Assembly (NCBI GenBank): GCA_965215445.1
Contig: CBDCDT010000002.1
Span: 1,364,001-1,428,000 of the forward strand
DNA: 64,000 nt
Reading direction: 5' to 3'
DNA from: CBDBLK01 sp965215445
GTDB taxonomy: Bacteria; Bdellovibrionota; Bacteriovoracia; Bacteriovoracales; Bacteriovoracaceae
Below the pieces are notes generated by a model. The model saw nothing but the letters and a program-made list of their open reading frames with translations. It had not been told where the DNA came from and searched no databases. The translations under genes were made by a program, and so were the position numbers. This document shows positions 9,181 to 17,831 of the stretch, in pieces (the first letter of the stretch is position 1; every line of letters starts with the position of its first letter).

Positions 9181-10479
9181 CTACTTTGCTTTTGGGCCGC
9201 CCAGGCCGAACCCGGATATTCTTGGGCCACCTATAATAGGTTGGTTGTAATCAACGCCGTCAGTGGCATCGTGTAGAAGCTCTAAAATCTTCAGACCTTT
9301 GCTGCCCCTGATGCTGCTATTCTTGTGCCTTTTATAAGTTTGTCGGTTTATGGCGTAGCTGAAGGCCTTTTTTCTCTCGAGATTTTGAGCGGGGGTGGCG
9401 GGATTATTCTTGGCCTCAAGAAGCATTTTGACTATTTCTGGATTGTTTTTCCTGACTGCATAATAGAGCGCTGTGACTCCATTTTTCTTTTTGGTATAAA
9501 CGTCGGCACCGGCATCCAGCAGAACTTGCACGATCTTTTCATGGCCGGTTTTGACCGCATCTATTAGTGCTGTCGTTCCGTCTTGAGTTTGGATGCCAAC
9601 ATCAGCACCAGCGTCGAGCAATGTTTTGGCCACTTCTCGGTCACCGTGTACCGCCGCCCACATCAGGGCCGTCTCTCCCCTTTTATAAGTTTGGGTGTTA
9701 ACGTCGGCACCGGCGTCGATCAGCGCTTGGACGGCCTTGGCGCGACCTTTTCTCGCCCATCGCATGAGTGCCGTATGCCCGCTATTGGTTCGGGCGTTGA
9801 CGTCGAGTCCTATGCCCAGAAGCAGGTTTGCGATCTTTGTATCGTGAATTCCTGCATTGATTGGGGCGAAGGTCAGCGCCGTATCCCCTCGATGATTTCG
9901 AGCGCGGGTATTGGCACCGGCGTTGAGAAGAAATCTTATCGTTGCGATATCACCGCCCAAGATTGCCTGCATGAATACGGTCGTTCCGTCGTGAGTGGCA
10001 GCATTGACGTCGGCACCAGCGTTGAGCAATGCTTCGACGGTTTCGGCATTGCCGTTGCGTGCTCCAGACATCAGCGCCGTCCACTTGTTGAGGGATCGGG
10101 CATTGACCTCGGCACCGGCGTCGAGTAGCGCTTGGACGGCCTTGGTATGGCCATTTTTTGCCCAATACATGAGTGCCGTATGCCCGCTGAGTCCTTGAAT
10201 ATTGACGTCGATTCCGCTATCCAAAAGCATTTTTACAATTTCTTTATCGTGGATTCCCGCTTTTGTTGGAGCGAACATCAGTGCTGTATTTCCTCGACGA
10301 TCGAGAGCGTGAGCATTGGCACCGGCGTCGAGTAAGGCCCTCACGGTTCCGGCATTACCGCTAAAGACCCCGTGGGAAAGTGCCGTATTATTAAATAGCC
10401 GCATCGTCAATTCATGGCAATTTTCGGCGTTGGCACTTGAAAAGGTGAGAAGTGTGGCGATTAGTGTCAATAGTTTCAT
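9181..10479 (-). CDS. Exported ankyrin-repeat protein B
   Basis: 432 aa. A signal peptide (MKLLTLIATLLTFSSANA) is followed by about ten to eleven ankyrin repeats. A block containing the unusual AGIHD repeat occurs twice (near residues 70-75 and 200-205), so the gene grew by duplication of a multi-repeat module. Protein A carries one related TGIHD copy. The C-terminal ~60 residues are basic then Gly-rich without repeats. No good Shine-Dalgarno precedes the ATG. It lies 26 bp upstream of the protein A gene, probably in one operon. Function unknown. Confidence 0.9.
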   Translation of the reverse strand: MKLLTLIATLLTFSSANAENCHELTMRLFNNTALSHGVFSGNAGTVRALLDAGANAHALDRRGNTALMFAPTKAGIHDKEIVKMLLDSGIDVNIQGLSGHTALMYWAKNGHTKAVQALLDAGAEVNARSLNKWTALMSGARNGNAETVEALLNAGADVNAATHDGTTVFMQAILGGDIATIRFLLNAGANTRARNHRGDTALTFAPINAGIHDTKIANLLLGIGLDVNARTNSGHTALMRWARKGRAKAVQALIDAGADVNTQTYKRGETALMWAAVHGDREVAKTLLDAGADVGIQTQDGTTALIDAVKTGHEKIVQVLLDAGADVYTKKKNGVTALYYAVRKNNPEIVKMLLEAKNNPATPAQNLERKKAFSYAINRQTYKRHKNSSIRGSKGLKILELLHDATDGVDYNQPIIGGPRISGFGLGGPKAK

Positions 10480-10571
10480 TAGGAGAGGGTAATAGCTTCT
10501 TTTGGATAAAGCAAGAATAATGCGATATATAAATTGTTTTCATAAAATGATTATTGAGGGGGCTGGACAAC

Positions 10572-10600
10572 TGGACTCCCCTTTGTTAATAGCATAGTAT
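10572..10600 (+). promoter_or_regulatory. Possible sigma-70 promoter for rpsU
   Basis: TGGACT (10572-10577), a 17-bp spacer and TAGTAT (10595-10600), each matching consensus at four of six positions. It lies about 50 bp upstream of the rpsU start. Prediction by eye only. Confidence 0.35.
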
Positions 10601-10648
10601 CTAAATCTAGCGAGGGGGTTGAGATTGCTTGCGAATGAGGATGCTTTG

Positions 10649-10876
10649 ATGGGAAAGATGAGCAGCATAGAAGTGAAAGTTACCGACCGGGACAACGTCA
10701 ATTATGTCCTCAAGCGGTTTAAGCGCCAATGTGAATCCTTTGGAGTCATCCGGGAATACAAAAAGCGAGAGGCCTACAAAAAACCTTCTGTCAGGCGCAA
10801 GGAAAAGGTTGAGGCCGCGGAGAAGCGCCGTCTTAAAGAATTGCGAAAACTATCCCGTAGACGCAGCAAGATTTGA
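10649..10876 (+). CDS. rpsU: 30S ribosomal protein S21
   Basis: 75 aa, small and very basic. The pattern RRFKRQCE...GV..E...RE.Y.KPS..RK and the Lys/Arg-rich tail are those of bacterial S21, a small-subunit protein that helps mRNA 5' ends engage the ribosome. I chose the ATG at 10649 because GAGG lies 8 nt upstream; an ATG three codons later (10658) is an alternative. It is a single gene, followed by a hairpin. Confidence 0.93.
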   Translation: MGKMSSIEVKVTDRDNVNYVLKRFKRQCESFGVIREYKKREAYKKPSVRRKEKVEAAEKRRLKELRKLSRRRSKI

Positions 10877-10879
10877 CCT

Positions 10880-10901
10880 ATTATTTCACCGCTGAAATAA
10901 T
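10880..10901 (+). terminator. Hairpin after rpsU
   Basis: A perfect 9-bp stem (ATTATTTCA with TGAAATAAT) and CCGC loop begin 3 bp after the rpsU stop. Only a weak GTTTA follows, so it is either a poor intrinsic terminator or an mRNA 3' stabiliser. Confidence 0.5.
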
Positions 10902-10948
10902 GTTTAAGACTCCAAAACCTTTGCAGGGAAGCAAATCAGGGAGGTCTT

Positions 10949-11779
10949 TTGTCATCGGAAAGCACCAAGGAAGGCCACACTCTCTTTAGCTACAATACTC
11001 TTCACGTTACAACCGAAACCAAAAATCGGGCACTGTATGTGTTGCTCGACCGTCCCGAGGCCAATTACACCATTAGTATTGAAATGCTTTTTGAATTGGA
11101 GGGCCTTTTTAATTGGCTCTCTTCTCATTTAGAAATCAATGTCGTTTGCTTTTCTTCCACGGGAAAGGTTTTTTGTAGCGGTTTTGACCAAATCGAACTG
11201 CGCACCATGAAGCGGGAAAAATTGCACAAGTATTTGGTGCGGTTCCAGAAGTTACTGAGCGGTTTGCAGTACCTCCCGCAAACTGTTGTGTGCGATATGA
11301 AAAGCGGGGCCTCGGGTATGGGGATTGAATTGGCGATGGCATCGGATATTCGCATTGCCAGAAAAGATTGCCAAATGGCCTTTGATTTTTTGCAAAAGGG
11401 TTGGGTTCCCTGCGCTGGGGGGATTTCCCATTTGGCCCAATTGGTAGGCCCTTCCCTGGCCAGGCAGTGGCTTTTGTCTTCCGCCCGCCTCAATGCTGAA
11501 GAACTTTGCCGTGCGGGCCTGGTACTCGACTGTTACGAAAAGAAAAGTCTTTGCGACAAAATTTTGGCCCAAATATCACTTCAATCCCCCGTCGCGCGGA
11601 TTCAGGCCAAGCGCGGCCTTTTGGAGTTTTCCGCCCCTGAATGGGAGCGCGGCCAAAAATACGAATTGGTGTTTGCCCTGGCCGCCCTGGAATCGGAAGA
11701 TTGGAAAAAAAATCACCCCGAAGAATTTATCAGCGCCCGCCAGATGGCCGCCAGAGTGAAGCAAGACCACCCTAATTGA
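10949..11779 (+). CDS. Enoyl-CoA hydratase/isomerase (crotonase) family protein
   Basis: 276 aa, typical crotonase size. The oxyanion-hole regions FCSGFDQIEL (~70-80) and GASGMGIELAMASD (~120-133) are clear, and the C-terminal helices fit. The first catalytic Glu (in GIELA) is present. The second, normally in a PEI motif before the GGxxxL turn, appears to be Phe/Leu in FDFLQKGWVPCAGG. Simple hydratase chemistry is therefore doubtful; isomerase, thioesterase or another crotonase reaction is possible. Translation probably starts at TTG (10949) behind a strong GGGAGG. It overlaps the next convergent gene by 8 bp. Confidence 0.82.
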   Translation: MSSESTKEGHTLFSYNTLHVTTETKNRALYVLLDRPEANYTISIEMLFELEGLFNWLSSHLEINVVCFSSTGKVFCSGFDQIELRTMKREKLHKYLVRFQKLLSGLQYLPQTVVCDMKSGASGMGIELAMASDIRIARKDCQMAFDFLQKGWVPCAGGISHLAQLVGPSLARQWLLSSARLNAEELCRAGLVLDCYEKKSLCDKILAQISLQSPVARIQAKRGLLEFSAPEWERGQKYELVFALAALESEDWKKNHPEEFISARQMAARVKQDHPN

Positions 11780-12293
11780 GTTTAAAGATTTTTATTTTGT
11801 AACCCGTAATCTCTTTGAAACGGGCGTAGTGAAAATGGCTTCCCCGGGGGAGGCTGCAATTCAGACTAAACGGCCTCCAGCCGTCTTTATAATTTCCGAT
11901 TTTGCCACTGGAAAAATCCACAAAACTATAAGAATAATTGTCAAACTTCTCATTGTTGGAAAGCTTTTTGAAAGTCAGGGGAGTCAGGTGCGTTTTTTCC
12001 TGCATAAACGTGCTCTTTTCCTCCTGTACTTGAACCCGGAGTCCACACCAGGGTTTGGCCAGGTTTAAAGCACTGCTAGATTCCAGGGCCTTGCCGTTTT
12101 GAAAAAACAAAGTTCGCATTTTGCCCTCTTCCTCGGCCTGTTGAAAGGGAAAGACCAGATATTCCTGGGTGATAAAAACGACCGAGTTTTTTGCTTCGGC
12201 CAGCGGGTGGTTGATAACCATTTCCTTCCGGGGAGAGGTGGTATAAGCGCTTGTCAAAACGGCCAAAAGGCAGAAAAAAAAGAAACTCTTCAT
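11772..12293 (-). CDS. Exported protein of unknown function
   Basis: 173 aa. A Phe-rich signal peptide (MKSFFFFCLLAVLTSAYT) is followed by a soluble, mostly beta-looking domain with two cysteines (near residues 83 and 147). I recognise no family. It is transcribed toward the crotonase gene and divergently from the thiolase gene 54 bp away. An extracytoplasmic location is inferred from the signal peptide. Confidence 0.6.
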   Translation of the reverse strand: MKSFFFFCLLAVLTSAYTTSPRKEMVINHPLAEAKNSVVFITQEYLVFPFQQAEEEGKMRTLFFQNGKALESSSALNLAKPWCGLRVQVQEEKSTFMQEKTHLTPLTFKKLSNNEKFDNYSYSFVDFSSGKIGNYKDGWRPFSLNCSLPRGSHFHYARFKEITGYKIKIFKLN

Positions 12294-12347
12294 AAATAAA
12301 TTTTATAGATACTTCTTGTCTGAATCAATCTGTGCTAAAAAATTCCT

Positions 12348-13523
12348 ATGAAGGCCTGCTATCTTATTCATGCCAAGCGCACTCCCATCGGCAAGTGGGG
12401 AGGAGCACTCGCCCAGGCGCGCATCGACGACCTTTTGGCCCTGCTCTTAAAGGATTTTGTTGTAACCCACCCTTTTGATCCCTTGCTGATCGACGATGTC
12501 GTCGTCGGCTGTGCCAACCAGGCCGGGGAAGACAATCGCAATTTGGCGCGTATGGCATTATTGTTGGCGGGGCTGCCCCATCAAGTTCCCGGCACAACCA
12601 TCAACCGCCTGTGTGCCTCTTCTCTGGACGCCTTGATCGACGCTTGCGGGAGAATCAATTTGGGACTGGCCGAGTGTGTGCTGGTGGGAGGAGCGGAAGG
12701 CATGACCCGCTCTCCCTGGGTGCTTTCCAAGAGCGCGCGCCCCTTTGGACGGGACTGCAAGCTTTACGACACAACCTTTGGTTGGCGCTTCCCCAATCCC
12801 AAAATGAAGGCCATGTTCCCGCTCTCTTCGATGGGGGAAACCGCCGAAAATGTGGCCCAAAAGTTTAAAATTTCCCGCCTGGAACAAGACCAATTTGCGT
12901 TGCAAAGTCATCAGAAGGCGGTGCGCGCCGAAAAGAGCGGGGATTTCGCGCGCGAGATTCTTGCCGTGTGCGGTCTTGAGCGCGATGAAGGGCCTCGGCC
13001 CAACACAGACTTGGAAAAGTTATCGCAGTTGCGGCCGGTTTTTCGAGAGGGGGGAAGCGTGACTGCCGGAAATTCTTCCAGTATTAACGATGGTGCTGCC
13101 CTTTTGGCGGTGGTCTCCGAAGATTTTCTTGCGCGACACCAATTGACGCCTCTGCTGGAGGTCACTGGATTTGGCGTGCGTGGAGTCGATCCCAGCTTTA
13201 TGGGACTTGGCCCGGTCGAGGCGATCCGCCTCTTGGGCCAGAAATACCACCACAAAATTGACGATTTTGACGTGATCGAACTCAACGAGGCCTTTGCGGC
13301 ACAGGTGTTGGGATGCCTGAAAGAATTGCCTTTAGACCCGGCCAAAATCAACCTGCGCGGTGGGGCGATTGCCCTCGGCCATCCCTTGGGGTGTTCCGGG
13401 GCCAGAATTCTCACCACTTTGGCCCACATTATGCTGGATAATCCTAAATTGAGGCAAGGCCTGGCCTCCATGTGTGTGGGAGTTGGCCAAGGTGTGGCCA
13501 TAAGCGTACGATCTTGTGTATGA
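12348..13523 (+). CDS. Acetyl-CoA acetyltransferase (thiolase)
   Basis: 391 aa, standard thiolase II length. The nucleophilic Cys lies in NRLCASSLDAL (~88), the NEAFAAQ motif is near 315, GGAIALGHPLGCSG carries the catalytic His (~345), and the second Cys is in MCVGVGQG near the C-terminus. It condenses two acetyl-CoA or cleaves 3-ketoacyl-CoA. Whether it serves beta-oxidation or acetoacetyl-CoA formation cannot be decided, but the crotonase-family gene nearby fits fatty-acid or ketoacid metabolism. Its TGA overlaps the next start as ATGA. Confidence 0.93.
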   Translation: MKACYLIHAKRTPIGKWGGALAQARIDDLLALLLKDFVVTHPFDPLLIDDVVVGCANQAGEDNRNLARMALLLAGLPHQVPGTTINRLCASSLDALIDACGRINLGLAECVLVGGAEGMTRSPWVLSKSARPFGRDCKLYDTTFGWRFPNPKMKAMFPLSSMGETAENVAQKFKISRLEQDQFALQSHQKAVRAEKSGDFAREILAVCGLERDEGPRPNTDLEKLSQLRPVFREGGSVTAGNSSSINDGAALLAVVSEDFLARHQLTPLLEVTGFGVRGVDPSFMGLGPVEAIRLLGQKYHHKIDDFDVIELNEAFAAQVLGCLKELPLDPAKINLRGGAIALGHPLGCSGARILTTLAHIMLDNPKLRQGLASMCVGVGQGVAISVRSCV

Positions 13524-14281
13524 AGATTTTTCTCTTATTCTGGATTATTTTTCTTTTTCAAAATTGTGCTGGCACCAGCACGGGAAGAGGCCCGGCCAGT
13601 AAGCAAGGCATTTGTGACAGGGATGCAAGGGTTCGCGACGCTATTATTGCGGCCTATAAAAGCGAGACTTGGTTTTTTGACCTGAGAAAATATGCGACGA
13701 CTTGTCAGAATATAGAGGCCGGGCAACTCGCCAACATTAAAGAACTCGATTTAAAGGACAAAGATATTGGCAAACTCTACCCCGCCGATGTGGAGGGCCT
13801 TTTTGGACTTGAAAAACTAGACCTCTCCGACAATGATCTGTCGGCCTTTCCCGAACTGGAGAATTTCGCCCGCCTGCGAGAACTCGACCTCTCCTTTAAT
13901 GGTCTTACGTCTTCCATTCCCAAGAGCTTGGTAAGTCTGCAAAACTTGGAGTCACTCAATATTTCTTTCAACAATTTAAGCGGCACTATTTCCGAAGAAC
14001 TTGGAGGCCTTAAACGCCTCAGGCGACTCGACCTTTCCAACAACGAATTGGAAGGCCCCATTCCCGCCAACTTTGGTGAATTAACAAACCTCTTTTGGCT
14101 CGACCTTTCTCACAATCATCTGGAAGGCCTTATTCCCGCAAGTTTGGGTGCATTGGCGGAGCTTTTTTGGCTCGACCTTTCCCACAACCAGTTGGGAGAA
14201 CCTGTTCCCGAGTCCCTTGTCGAGTTGAGCAAAAAGGGTTCCCGCCAGTTCACATTTCTCCCGCAATCATTGCGAGAATGA
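13520..14281 (+). CDS. Exported leucine-rich-repeat protein
   Basis: 253 aa. A hydrophobic signal segment (MKIFLLFWIIFLFQNC) ends in a Cys that may be lipidated, though the lipobox FQNC is non-canonical. From about residue 75 there are about six 24-residue LRRs of the plant-type L..LDLS.N.L.G.IP form. Such repeats bind proteins or glycans; no enzyme domain is present. The start was set by the ATGA overlap with the thiolase stop. The next gene is joined the same way, so the three are likely one transcript despite unrelated functions. Confidence 0.85.
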   Translation: MKIFLLFWIIFLFQNCAGTSTGRGPASKQGICDRDARVRDAIIAAYKSETWFFDLRKYATTCQNIEAGQLANIKELDLKDKDIGKLYPADVEGLFGLEKLDLSDNDLSAFPELENFARLRELDLSFNGLTSSIPKSLVSLQNLESLNISFNNLSGTISEELGGLKRLRRLDLSNNELEGPIPANFGELTNLFWLDLSHNHLEGLIPASLGALAELFWLDLSHNQLGEPVPESLVELSKKGSRQFTFLPQSLRE

Positions 14282-15639
14282 TAAAACGTCTTGCGCCCCA
14301 GGCATTGCCCCGCAATCCTCAAAAATCATTGGAATTGATAAAGGGCCTTTCTTTTTGCGTTTTTGATTTGGAAACCACCGGGCCTAATTGCAAGTCCGAC
14401 AAGATTATTGAAATTGGACTGGTGCAAATAGAAAATCTAAAAATTATTAAGAAAAAGAATTTTTTGCTCAACCCGGGAATGAAAATTCCAGACTTTATTC
14501 AAAAACTGACCGGAATCAAACAAAGCAGTGTGAAAAAGCGCCCACCCATTGAAAAGTGTATAGATGAAATTCTGGGTTTTATGCAAAACCGGATTTTAGT
14601 GGCCCACAACACTTCCTTTGACATTCCCTTTTTTAATTCTGTTCTGGAGCGTTTGGGGCGTCGGAAACTCTCCAACAAAAGCGTTTGCACCAACATTATG
14701 ACCAAATACATGGTTCCCAATTTGCTCAACAGCAATCTGCACTACATGAGCAAGGTTTTTAAGATTCCCCACGACGGTGGTCACCGCGCTCTCGACGATG
14801 CCTATGCCACCGCTCAACTGCTGCTGATTTATCTCAAGGCGTTTATTGATCGGGGTATTCCCAAAATCAATCACCTGTACTATCCGGGCCATCGCTACGA
14901 ACTCGACCAAATGTGCTTTGTGCGCTCTTCGAGCTTCGGCCCGGATGATGCCATTGAGCGGTTCAAAGGTATGTGCCGCAAGACACCCTTTCGCATTTGT
15001 CTGCAAAGTGCCCAGGGTGCGGTTCTCTTTGCCTTGCCCTGCCAGGGCCACACGGCAGAAGTGGAATTTATTTCACAAAAAGTGAAACAACTGAATTGGA
15101 AGACAATGACTTTTAAGCTTTTTGGGCCTTTTGTGGAAAACCTGATTCACTTTTTTAGTTTTTTTGACAAACTAAGGCCCCAAATGCGGGAAGAATTGAT
15201 GGATTTTTTGTGGAAACAGCACCTTCCCCAAAGTGATCCCTCTGCTTTGAAATCGCAGCGTATTGGCGACCTGGGTGATTTTGTGACCACTCACCATTTT
15301 GTCCCCGAGCAAATGCTCATTTTTCCCACCGCTGCAATCAGGCCAAAACACCAATTGATCTACCGTTATCCCGGACATGAAAAAAAACTCTTGCAATACA
15401 TTCGTTCAAAATCGGCCCACATTTCCCGTCGCAAAACGCCCGAACGGGGCCATCCCCTAAAGACGTTTATTGAATCTTATTTGTTAAAGCATGGCCCAAA
15501 AAATGACGACTTTTTCATTTTTAAGAAAAGCACTTTGAACAAAAACTCCAAAAAGTTTTCCCAAGACCTTGCAAAATTCGTTTCCAAGAGACGCAATACT
15601 CATTCCTATCCGCGGGTGGATATGTGGTCTGAAGTGTGA
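14278..15639 (+). CDS. DEDDh 3'-5' exonuclease (DnaQ-like) with unknown C-terminal domain
   Basis: 453 aa. Residues ~20-190 form a DnaQ/RNase T-type exonuclease: FDLETTG (ExoI, D and E), HNTSFDIPF (ExoII, D) and HRALDDAYAT (ExoIII, H and D), a complete DEDDh set. The remaining ~260 residues contain an RxxxCLQSAQGAVLFALPC stretch and end basic; I recognise no domain, so this is not simply the polymerase III epsilon subunit. The ATG at 14278 overlaps the LRR stop (ATGA). A role in DNA repair or end trimming is inferred from the domain only. Confidence 0.85.
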   Translation: MIKRLAPQALPRNPQKSLELIKGLSFCVFDLETTGPNCKSDKIIEIGLVQIENLKIIKKKNFLLNPGMKIPDFIQKLTGIKQSSVKKRPPIEKCIDEILGFMQNRILVAHNTSFDIPFFNSVLERLGRRKLSNKSVCTNIMTKYMVPNLLNSNLHYMSKVFKIPHDGGHRALDDAYATAQLLLIYLKAFIDRGIPKINHLYYPGHRYELDQMCFVRSSSFGPDDAIERFKGMCRKTPFRICLQSAQGAVLFALPCQGHTAEVEFISQKVKQLNWKTMTFKLFGPFVENLIHFFSFFDKLRPQMREELMDFLWKQHLPQSDPSALKSQRIGDLGDFVTTHHFVPEQMLIFPTAAIRPKHQLIYRYPGHEKKLLQYIRSKSAHISRRKTPERGHPLKTFIESYLLKHGPKNDDFFIFKKSTLNKNSKKFSQDLAKFVSKRRNTHSYPRVDMWSEV

Positions 15640-15652
15640 ATCCCTACAGAAA
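15627..15652. repeat. Copy of a dispersed short repeat
   Basis: Matches the repeat at 61361-61386 in 21 of 26 positions: GTCTGAAGTGTGA, five differing bases, then TACAGAAA. It spans the convergent 3' ends of the exonuclease and M23 genes and so includes both stop codons. Confidence 0.6.
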
Positions 15653-16543
15653 TTCGCTACTGGCGGCGATAAGGGAATCTCCCTCAATGGCAAATCCGCC
15701 CACGGTCACTCCCCAGTGCAGGTGTGGCCCGGTGACTCGGCCGCTTTGGCCGGAGAGTCCGAGAATTTGCCCCTTGGCAATGGAATCGCCTTCTTTAACT
15801 TTGAGTTCGGAGAGGTGGCCGTACATGGTAAAAATCCCCACGCCGTGGTCGATGATGACCGTCTCTCCCGTATAAAAAAGAGATCGCGAAAGTACCACTT
15901 TGCCGCTGTTGGAAGCGCGAATAGATGTTCCCACGGCGGCCCGGTAGTCGGTTCCCAAGTGCTGGGTTCTTTTTTGGTTGTTAAAAATTCTTCTGGAGCC
16001 GTAGATGGAGGTGACTTGAGACAGGATGGGGAGTTCAAAGGCCTCGTCAAAGAGAGGGTAGCTGGGACTACCGGCGTAGACGCGGGCCTTGAAGCGGTTT
16101 TCTCTGACTACTCGCTGTCGGTCTTGTGGAGAAAGGACAACCCTTTTTCGGTCGACGTTGAGTTGCTCAGAGGGAAAAGTTTTGGAAAGAATCTTCACTT
16201 CGGCCACTAGGATTTCATCACCAGAGGCCGTTTTCCAATGACAACTGTAGGGTTTGCGCGAACTAAAGTAACTTTCGGACAAAAAAACGTGTCTTTTGGT
16301 TGTAAATGTCATGGTCGATGCTTTCACTCTATCGCCACAAAAGAGCTTACCGGAAGTATTGCTGGGAGTATCAAATGCAAAGTGGGCGACTTCTCCCGGG
16401 CGAATGGAGACTTGGGCGGGAGTGAGATTTTGAAGTCCTATTGCGCTAGAAGTTAAGGAAACCGAATTGGCCTCATGCAAATTTCCCGCGCAGGCACAAA
16501 ATAGAGAAATTGACAAATATCGAACTATTTTATTGAAGAACAT
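15644..16543 (-). CDS. M23 (LytM) metallopeptidase
   Basis: 299 aa. The N-terminus is a signal or lipoprotein-type leader (LSISLFCACAGN). The C-terminal ~120 residues form a LytM domain with intact zinc ligands: HLGTD (HxxxD, ~197-201) and HLHWG (HxH, ~276-278), plus GETVIIDHGVGIFTMYGHL. It should be an active peptidoglycan endopeptidase in the periplasm. It overlaps xseA by 19 bp and closes the ftsE-ftsX-envC-ctpA-xseA row, so it may act in the same cell-wall process. Confidence 0.9.
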   Translation of the reverse strand: MFFNKIVRYLSISLFCACAGNLHEANSVSLTSSAIGLQNLTPAQVSIRPGEVAHFAFDTPSNTSGKLFCGDRVKASTMTFTTKRHVFLSESYFSSRKPYSCHWKTASGDEILVAEVKILSKTFPSEQLNVDRKRVVLSPQDRQRVVRENRFKARVYAGSPSYPLFDEAFELPILSQVTSIYGSRRIFNNQKRTQHLGTDYRAAVGTSIRASNSGKVVLSRSLFYTGETVIIDHGVGIFTMYGHLSELKVKEGDSIAKGQILGLSGQSGRVTGPHLHWGVTVGGFAIEGDSLIAASSEFL

Positions 16544-17817
16544 TTTTGCACCAATCCCCTTCCATCTTTAAATACTACTCGAAGTTTTTCATTCTGGCCA
16601 AGGGCCTCAAATTCCGTGCTTCCCGGGACAACTTGACCGCGAGAGTCCTGCAAATAGCTGTAGCCTCGCTGTAAAACGTGGTGCGGATTGAGTGTTTTTA
16701 GTATTTGACGGTTTTTTTCCAGTTGTAAGGCCCATGCTTTAAATTTTATCGGTAGGGCATTTTGCAACCTGTGAAAGAGGTCTTCGAGTTGTAAAAGTTT
16801 TTCATGGTAGGCGGAAAATTCCATCAGGCGCTCGCAAGGATTGGCCCGCTCCAGTCTGCGCTCCCATGCTCTCGATCTCTCCGCAAGGTCTTTTAATACG
16901 AATTGGGGATGGTAGTGAGTGAGTTTTTGTTCCATACGATACACCAGCATGCGACCACTGCGATACATACTGTCTTCCAGGTGTTTGAAAGAATTTTTGA
17001 GTTCGGCCTGTCCTTTCGAGAGCATTTCTGCCGCCGCCGAAGGAGTTTCACAGCGCAGGTCGGCCACCATGTCGGAGATGCTAAAATCAGTTTCGTGCCC
17101 GATGGCGCTGACCACTGGCAAGTGGCAGTGATGGATGTCCCACGCCAGTGTCTCGTCGTTAAAGGCCCACAAATCTTCCAAACTGCCTCCGCCGCGAGTG
17201 AAGACGATGACGTCGAGCTGTTTTTCGGGAGGGGCCTTTCTGTGATATTCGAGCAGGCGCGCGAGGGCCTTGCCAAGAGATTGCGGGGCGGAAGCTCCCT
17301 GTACCAGGGCGGGACTGAGCAAAATGTCCATCCACAGTGTCCGGCGCTTTGTAATGTTTAAAAAATCTTGCAGGGCCGCGCCCCCCTCGGCGGTAATCAG
17401 GCCGATGCGCTTGGGGTAGGGGGGGATTTTTTGTTTTTTTTGGGGATCAAACAATCCTTGCCCCGCTAGTTTTTGCTTTAATTCTTCCAACTCGCTCTGG
17501 AGGTCACCTTTTCCCAACGGGGCCACGTCTTCGACAATCAGTTGAAATTGGCCGCGTTTTAAGTAAACGCCGACCTGGCCGGATGCCTTAATGCGATCTC
17601 CGTCTTGTAAATTTTGACTTTGGGAGCTTTTGAAAGCGTTCATGCGAAAAAAAGCGCAGTGGAGCATGGCCTCGCGGTCACTCAGGTTAAAATAAATGTG
17701 TCCCGCCGCACTTCGGGAAAAATTGGTCACTTCTCCGGTAACTTCCACCGAGCGGAATTGCCCTTCCAATAAAAATTTGATCTGGCGAACCAGAGTGCTG
17801 ACGCTGGGAATGGCCAT
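16525..17817 (-). CDS. xseA: Exodeoxyribonuclease VII large subunit
   Basis: 430 aa, typical XseA length. It has an N-terminal OB fold (residues ~5-100: SVEVTGEVTNFSRSAAGHIYFNLSD). The catalytic region contains GGAALQDFLNITKRR, the FTRGGGSLEDLWAFNDE block and AIGHETDFSISDMVADLRCETPSAAAE. Long coiled-coil arms follow. ExoVII degrades single-stranded DNA together with XseB; no xseB is visible in this window. It is co-directional with ctpA 14 bp upstream and overlaps the M23 gene. Confidence 0.96.
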   Translation of the reverse strand: MAIPSVSTLVRQIKFLLEGQFRSVEVTGEVTNFSRSAAGHIYFNLSDREAMLHCAFFRMNAFKSSQSQNLQDGDRIKASGQVGVYLKRGQFQLIVEDVAPLGKGDLQSELEELKQKLAGQGLFDPQKKQKIPPYPKRIGLITAEGGAALQDFLNITKRRTLWMDILLSPALVQGASAPQSLGKALARLLEYHRKAPPEKQLDVIVFTRGGGSLEDLWAFNDETLAWDIHHCHLPVVSAIGHETDFSISDMVADLRCETPSAAAEMLSKGQAELKNSFKHLEDSMYRSGRMLVYRMEQKLTHYHPQFVLKDLAERSRAWERRLERANPCERLMEFSAYHEKLLQLEDLFHRLQNALPIKFKAWALQLEKNRQILKTLNPHHVLQRGYSYLQDSRGQVVPGSTEFEALGQNEKLRVVFKDGRGLVQKCSSIK

Positions 17818-17831
17818 GACGTTAAGAACCT

